DNA from: Anoplopoma fimbria
Lineage: Eukaryota > Chordata > Actinopteri > Perciformes > Anoplopomatidae
DNA length: 64,000 nt
Direction of reading: 5' to 3'
Assembly: GCF_027596085.1 (NCBI RefSeq)
Contig: NC_072451.1
Span: forward strand, 9,997,098 to 10,061,097
This document shows, piece by piece, positions 57,831 through 64,000 of the stretch. A program made the position numbers and the translations under genes. How positions within the stretch are numbered: the stretch's first letter is position 1; every line of letters begins with the position of its first letter. A model generated the notes under the pieces. The model was not told where the DNA came from, ran no database searches, and saw only the letters and a program-made list of their open reading frames with translations.

Positions 57831-59960
57831 TTTGAACTAAAATAAAAAAAGGTACATTTATGACGCATATTTTGCCTGTGTCCATATGATGGCATGTAAG
57901 AGAGTTGTTTTTTATTCTCATGATATTACAAATAATAAAGCTCACAGAGCTTGTAGCGAACATCGTGAACTTGCCGCTTGCCGCTCTCGCCTCTGGAGAT
58001 GTGCGAAATCAGTGGAGCGTTCCTATTGGCGGTGCGAATGCATTCAGAAAAAGATAATTCTCGACGGAGCTCCCCAGAACAGTTTGCATGAACTATATCC
58101 AAGGCCTGCTTTACTAAGATATAACATTTATATCTAATAACCTGGTCACTTCAAGCTTCTTATTCCCATGTGACACACACAAACATGCACCGTGTGGCAG
58201 TATTGAACATAGAAAGCACTCAAAGGCAAAACAACAGCAATAAGAAGAGACTTCAGATGCACATCAAACGTGATATGTCCCCTCAAGAACATGTCTGCCC
58301 ACACACATCACAGAGCACAAGTTCATACATGCTGCTCCACTGCTCAAACACAAGTTGTTAATACAGCAACATGCATTCTGCTGGCTATTGGAAGTCCATT
58401 AAAGGCCCACTCCCTCTCAGATAGCAGAGAAATCCTTTCTAGTGGTGCTCCTGAGTGATGAGTGGAGAGGAGTTGCAGAGATGAAGCAGCTTGTGATGAG
58501 AGAAAAATGGCAGCGGGATGGTGGCGGAGGTGTGGGTGCGGGATGATAGTTCCAGCAGAGAACACCCAGCAGGTTATATCCTCCCCATCAGACTGGCGCC
58601 TCCGCCTACAGCCTCAGGCTTGCCGTGCCATCAACGAAGTGCAAATTAGCGAGGCCCTCCAAAAGCAGCCAGGGGTTCCAGCGACAACCAACGCTCTAAT
58701 TATTATTTCATGCCTTGCAATTTTATATCTATCACAGGATGTTTAAAAAAGGTTCTTCTGTGCATTTGAAAAGCAGACATGCACAGAGCAGAATTCAGCA
58801 GGGGCCTAAAGAGTTAAGGTATATCCCTCCCTCCTTCCTGTCTTCTCTGCGGGGCTAAGAAGGTGAAAGATAAGAGGGAAATGTGACTCATGTGAAGCTA
58901 CCGAGGTCCTCTAAACCCTCATTATTTTAATCTGCTGGTATTCCTTTACACTTTTGCTGCCAGAGACTTTCATGCATTTGGAGAAGAGAATAATAAAAAA
59001 AAAAAGAGTTGGTCTTTCATCTGTCTTTTTTTCCACAGCAAGCCCGAGTCTATTGGGATGAAACCCAAAGACTGAACAGATGAAACATTTTACATTAAGG
59101 AGGTGAATGTGTAGTTTAGCGGGAGGCAATCAATCGGCAGTGACTTCCTGTGTGTCAAACATCAAATGGTGCTGTCCTCAAACTCCCTTCCTTTTCAACC
59201 ATTATCAACAACTGGCGGGGAGGGGGTATGTCCAAATTAAGGTTTTCATTTAATTTGACATTTTAAATTGTAGCCAGGGAACCTTGGCTAATAACTTTTA
59301 AGTTCTGCAAACTGATTAACCTTTGATCAAGGTCCTAAAGTCTGGTCCGGGTTGCTTCACACCATTGTCCCACCAAAATTGGCGTGTGTATGCAGGTTTT
59401 TTTAAACCCCCGCAAAAAATAGCCAAATTAATAATTTAAATATTTTCTCTGGCCCTTTGCACGCAAAATGGTAAAATATGTAAGAGCAATCTTTCCCAAA
59501 CAAAATAAAAACATTTTAGAGGGACTATTCCTTCAGTTCCTGTGTAAACTTTTTGCAGTGGGTTATGTGGATTATCCAGATTAAACAGTGACACTGTTTC
59601 TGGAAAGAGATGATGCTGTTGAATTGTTTTTATGTCCTTTGTTCAATGCTGTGTGATAAATCAATGAAATACACTTCCATTGTATTAAAGCAGAGGGCAG
59701 AAATCTCAAGAGACGGATATATCCTGGACAAATAATTTTGACTGGAAAGGTTTTTTGTTTGTGATTTTGATAACCAGTCACAGACCTCTTTGCCATGTCA
59801 ATGGGCAGTAGGCAGTTCTAAAAAGGTTGTGACAGAACGTAAATCAAAAATACATATCAATATATGGAGAATTTGTAATGGGAACCTCTGTCCCTTCAGA
59901 AAAATAAATAAAAAATAATGTTTAAATATTGACATTTGGAATCTGGAGACTCTGAACTAT

Positions 59961-61019
59961 TTAAAGCTAGGGTTGGTAATGTTTAAAAACTAGCAGAAGT
60001 ACATTAGATTTTAAAAATTATCCAACTAAAAAAACAGCCAAGTGTTGCCAACTCTTTTCCAATGAAATGCATCACTAGCTCCAAAATTCGCTAAATCTAG
60101 CAGAACAGAGCCAAGTCAGTAACACTGACAGCCCCTAACGTTTGGCCTCATTCCAAAGCCACTCCCCCAAAAATGTCTTAACGGACAAAATTGACCATAA
60201 ATACTTACAGCAGTTTAAGCTAGCAGCTTGTGGGAGACTTCTGTGACGTGCTATGAGTGAACCAGCAGAGCACGATAAGGTAGACAGGCAGGTAGGTAGC
60301 ATAGACTGTATAAAAGAAGTGGATGTAGACACCATGCCACCACCCATTGGTTTGTGGACTACAGTTGTAAAGCCTCGAGTTCTGCAATTTGGCCATTGCC
60401 ATCTTGTTTTTTGCAAGACCAAAAGCTGAATAAGACATTTTTAGGCAACCAAATTGTTACAAATAATTTTCATGAAGTCAATACATACTGTTAAAATGAT
60501 TAAAGTTCTAAGACGAAAATAAAGACACTTCCTCCCATACCGGCATGGGAGGTCAATCACGACCTGTCATTCACAAGGTTGCCCTGCCCTAAATCATAAC
60601 CTGTCTTTAGTCTATTTGACTCTAAATGGACAATAATGTACTAAATGAACATCATGCTGTATTAAAGAAGACTTGAAACTAGAGATTGAGACCATAAACT
60701 CATGTTTACAATGTTTACTAAGGGAATAAATCAAGAGAGAAGTAGAGTAATTTTCTCATAGACTTCTATACAAGCAGAGGAGTCGCCCCCTGATGGACAT
60801 TAGATAGAATGCAAGTTTAAGGCACTTCCCCATCAGCTTCACTTTTCAGACCCGTAGCTAAAAAGGAATGCAGCCAGACTTTTATTACATTTCTGTGACA
60901 GCCATGGATACAGGATCTTTATCTTTTATTTGATTCAATGTTTGCTGTCAGGAAGTGAATAACATTTCAACAAATTAAACAAAAATATGTCTTTATAATA
61001 CTACCAACCCTAGCTTTAA
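59961..61019. mobile_element. Inverted-repeat element containing a family A copy
   Basis: Termini TTAAAGCTAGGGTTGGTA and TACCAACCCTAGCTTTAA are perfect inverted repeats of 18 bp. The outer parts share no coding frame; the middle (60299-60853) is a family A repeat, which explains much of the 1059 bp length. Without it the unit is about 500 bp. A target duplication could not be fixed. Confidence 0.75.
60299..60853 (-). repeat. Dispersed repeat family A, copy 5 (near complete)
   Basis: Runs from ATAGACTGTATAAAAGAAGT through GGACAATAATGTACTAAATG and GTCGCCCCCTGATGGACAT to GCACTTCCCCATCAGC. Best copy for a consensus together with 6036-6546. Confidence 0.8.
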
Positions 61020-62436
61020 GGACTACATTGACCAGACTTGATGCCTCAAACATGACGTTGCAGATTTGACCTCTAAAGACTCTATTGAGACCAGCCATGG
61101 CTGAACGTTCAATGGTCACTCATTTTTGAGAGCGTCAGTATCAGATTTCCACATTCACTTGTTTCCCCCTAAGTGTGATTTTGTCAAATATCAGAGCATT
61201 TAGTTATGTCCAACCTCTAATGGACAACAAGACGCTCAAAAAATATCTCAGAAACTGTTCCTAATAGAAGGATTGCACCCATCCTACTTTTAAAGAATAT
61301 CACACTATTTATTTCCTATTAATTCTAACTCATAATTAGCTACTTGCTAGTGAGCTGTAAACTCATCAAAATGATGAAACATTATGTAAGGCAATATCAA
61401 AGCAGTGAAAAATAAATGATGTGCTCCAATAAAAAAACTCTGCCCTCAGTCAGTCACAGTTAGTCATCAAAAGAGCTGCAGTGTTGATAACCAGTGATAC
61501 TGAGACTGCAACCGATTAGGTTACACTTACTGGACATGATGCTGTGATTTAAAAGGATAACTCAACCGAAATACATTTTTGGGGGGATTTTCCCTCCTTG
61601 TCCCACCCTAGGACTAACTCTTTTAAGGTATCAAGCCAAAAAGATGGTTTTAGTTTTAGTAGTTATGATTCGAACTACTTTCTGTCACAGAGGTAGTCCT
61701 TGTTGACGATGTATTCTATGGATCATCTAGAGGAACAGGGGTTTTGTTGTTTTAGACAACGACTCTAAACCAAGGGACATGTCAAATTGTAGAGAACAAA
61801 TCCCAGGATCTGCAGAAACAGGAAGTAAAATTGAACAATTAAGTGTTTATCTTCCTCTGAAAAAGTCGAGGGATGGCTGGGCTGATAGAATTGTGGCCAT
61901 ACTCAGCAGGGCTATAACACAGGGATCAGTGTGCATAGTAGCTCGCTTTTTCCACTCCCATACGGAGAAACCGCCTTCCAATAAACATCAATTTGTCAAG
62001 GGGTCGGGTCGGAGCCCGTCTGCAGTGACAGATCATTGATGAAAATTTACTTGAGTCCTCAGCTAGAAAGGTCAGTTGTTATCTTACTGTTGTATTTTAG
62101 CATTTTGATGTGGACATTTATGCGGGGGGTTAGTTTGTATTCATGTATCTTAGGTATTAAAGATTTTCATTTTGATACGTGTACCAGCTGTGACGGCGAC
62201 GCTGGTGTTGTTTTCTCCTTCTGAGTCATCATGCCGTCCGTCTTTCTCCGTGATAGCGTCACAACCCGTGCAAGATGCAGTAATGAAACTTCACAGGTTT
62301 GCAGTTGAGCTCAAAATGAAGGCACAGTTGGTAGGAGGGTGTTATCGTAGCAAGGGCGCCGGAAGTAAAGGAGTAGTGGTCCCATCATCGTCCCATCATC
62401 ACTAAGCCCTCACTCATCTTGAAAATAACAACACCT

Positions 62437-62850
62437 AGATAAGGAAGTGGACGAAGTCATCTTGATGTCACCCATTAGTTTGTGGACTGCTGTTTTTTAG
62501 CCTCAAGTTGAGAGAAACCTATTAACAGAGGTTAGCTTATTTGGAATGCAGAGGAGTGACGTAGAGACGCTGTATACGGTCTATTTTTCTCTAAATGGAC
62601 CATAATTTACTAAGTGAATATCATGCTGTATTGAAGAAGACTTGAAACTAGAGATTGAGACCAGAAACTCATGTTTACAATGTTTACTGCGGGAATAAAT
62701 CAAGTGAGATGTAGAGTTATTTTCTCATAGACATCTATTCAATCTGACTTCTTTTTGCAACCAGAGGAGTCGTCCCTTCCGTTCAGTAGAGAGAAGGCAA
62801 GTTTTTAGACACTTCAGCATTGGCTTCATTAAGCAGAACCGGAGTTTGCT
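62437..62850 (-). repeat. Dispersed repeat family A, copy 6
   Basis: Starts ATAAGGAAGTGGACGAAGTC and contains GACTTGAAACTAGAGATTGA and CTCATGTTTACAATGTTTAC. The segment between 62520 and 62590 is shortened relative to copy 5. It abuts the LINE fragment that follows. Confidence 0.75.
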
Positions 62851-62854
62851 TTCT

Positions 62855-63230
62855 GCCTTTGACACAATCCAACCCATGAACCTGATTGGTAAACTAAGCA
62901 ATCTGGGCTAGAGTAACGCACTCTGCAACTGATTATTAGACTTCCTCACAAACAGAACCTGGGAAGTTCTGATTGGCTGCCAAACCACCTCCCCTCTATT
63001 GTTGAACGCCGCTCATCCTCTTCTAGAGATACAGAAGTATCAGCTGCCGTACCACCAGTTTTCAAAACAGCTTCTTCCTTCTGTCTGTGAGACTCCTTTA
63101 CTCATCCTCCAATTTCCATATATAATAGAGTTTTATTTTATTTTTCCCATGTAGCAAAATGGGACTACAATCTGAATTTGGTTGTTCAACCCTGCTGTAC
63201 ATTGACTAATAAAAAACCTTAACCTTGTAA
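62855..63230 (+). pseudogene. LINE remnant
   Basis: The plus strand reads FDTIQPMNLIGKLSNLG, resembling the reverse transcriptase motif SSAFNTIIPxxLxxKLxxLGL, then frameshifts and jumps to a QLLPSVCETPL-like C-terminus. An AAAAACCTTAACCTT end follows. An internal deletion joins two distant parts of the element. Confidence 0.55.
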
Positions 63231-63449
63231 CCTTATTGCAAGATGGTCTCTTGTTTTGTCTGTCTTAGTTTTTAACATCCTGGGACCATGATGAGAGAAT
63301 GTGTTTTTACTTTACTGTGTTTGAGTCGATGACCCATCTCACCCTGGATAATGGATAATAATCTGGATAATGACATTTGATCATTGGGCTTCGCATATCC
63401 ACTTGGTAATAAAAAGATATCTCATTAAAAAGATTCTGACAACAGCTGT

Positions 63450-63735
63450 GGGGTGGCTGTGGCGTAGTGGAGAGCAAGGTAGTTCTCCCATTAGAGGGTT
63501 GGTGGTTCGATACCCGGCTTCGGCAGTCGATGTGTCCTTGGGCAAGATACTTAACCCCAAGTTGCTCCCGAAGGCTTGCCATCGGTGTGGACTGGATGAT
63601 GAATGTTAGTTAGAGTCTGATGGTGGCACCTTGCATGGTAGCCCTGTCATGAATGGGTGAATGATATGTAATATACTACTGATTGTAAGTCGCTTTGGAT
63701 AAAAGCGTCTGCTAAATGACTGTAATGTAATGTAA
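63450..63735 (+). mobile_element. tRNA-derived SINE, copy 2
   Basis: Same family and orientation as 53362-53690: GGGGTGGCTGTGGCGTAGTG, GGTGGTTCGATACCCGG, GTCCTTGGGCAAGATACTTA and the tail GTCGCTTTGGATAAAAGCG. It is about 43 bp shorter, with small deletions after the B box and in the GTGAATGGGTGAATG region. Confidence 0.9.
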
Positions 63736-64000
63736 TTATGCATGCAGGGCTGACAGATTCATCAACACACATGGTGTGTGTCTCAGGTTAATGGAAGCAA
63801 AATGCTGTTTTCTGCCTGTTTACTTCTTTTAGAGCTTACATGAGAACTATGTCTGACCAGCAAACTTCTGCTGTCCATCATCCTTTTGAAGACAATTGGA
63901 CAGCTAGTTTAGAGGACAGAGACAGGCTGAGCGGAGGTCGGTGTGGATTGAAGAGTTTTGACTTTACCAACTGTAGTTGCCATGATCCGAACAGAAAACA

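Larger units (their letters stand above)
56303..64000 (-). other. ptprf intron, upstream part (incomplete)
   Basis: 7.7 kb with no further ptprf exon found. It contains a 46 bp-period minisatellite (57365-57830), an inverted-repeat element with a nested repeat (59961-61019), family A copies 5 and 6, a LINE fragment (62855-63230) and a SINE (63450-63735). Positions 58380-58720 and 58790-59160 look non-repetitive and GC-balanced, but I cannot assign them. 61030-62430 shows nothing I can name. Confidence 0.55.

Noticed and set aside
58462..58746. 94-codon frame suspected to be a further ptprf or other exon
   Set aside because: It does not resemble any LAR segment on either strand and has no good splice sites; left as unassigned intron.

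Overview
The window looks like teleost fish nuclear DNA. It is AT-rich and intron-rich, and its repeats are typical of fishes: Tc1-like transposons with long inverted repeats, tRNA-derived SINEs with the ray-finned-fish tail (AAGCGTCTGCTAAATGAC), a solo LTR, and L1-like and other LINE debris. I see no bacterial, phage or CRISPR content and no conventional tRNA or rRNA gene.

One protein-coding gene is well supported. It runs on the minus strand through the whole window: nine exons between 56302 (upstream) and 7894 (downstream) splice in frame into about 572 codons of a receptor-type tyrosine phosphatase of the LAR subfamily, best matching PTPRF. The exons cover the end of one fibronectin type III (FN3) repeat, three further FN3 repeats, a membrane-proximal region with a furin-type RRKR site, the transmembrane helix, the juxtamembrane segment, and the start of the cytoplasmic wedge before phosphatase domain D1. 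The N-terminal Ig and FN3 repeats must lie beyond position 64000, and the catalytic D1 and D2 domains below position 1. Exon phases agree at all eight internal junctions. The intron between 13067 and 7991 appears to use a non-canonical GC-AG donor.

Layout from low to high coordinate: 1-7893 is intron with several dispersed repeats and a 1.03 kb deleted Tc1 element (6693-7726). 7894-7991 is the wedge exon. 7992-13066 is intron with an L1 remnant. 13067-13176 is the juxtamembrane exon. 13177-21573 is intron with LINE pieces and a long TA tract. 21574-21731 is the transmembrane exon. 21732-37710 is a 16 kb intron with a SINE flanked by target duplications, a 20 bp-period satellite, an unexplained 82-codon frame with a poly(A) signal, and a 350-400 bp direct duplication. 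37711-37923, 45291-45372, 47998-48254, 50300-50397, 52161-52742 and 56185-56302 are extracellular exons. The introns between them hold a solo LTR (49573-49964) and a Tc1 copy nested inside a hAT-like element (53736-55989). 56303-64000 is intron with a 46 bp-period minisatellite, an inverted-repeat element carrying a nested repeat, a SINE and a LINE fragment.

I did not find a clear undescribed biological system. The observations most worth checking are the GC-AG intron, the G10 run inside a coding exon, the unexplained minus-strand open frame at 30395-30643, the open frame at 20014-20331, the local duplication, and the nested-element histories. Family matches are from recognition of motifs and remembered family features, not from searches.
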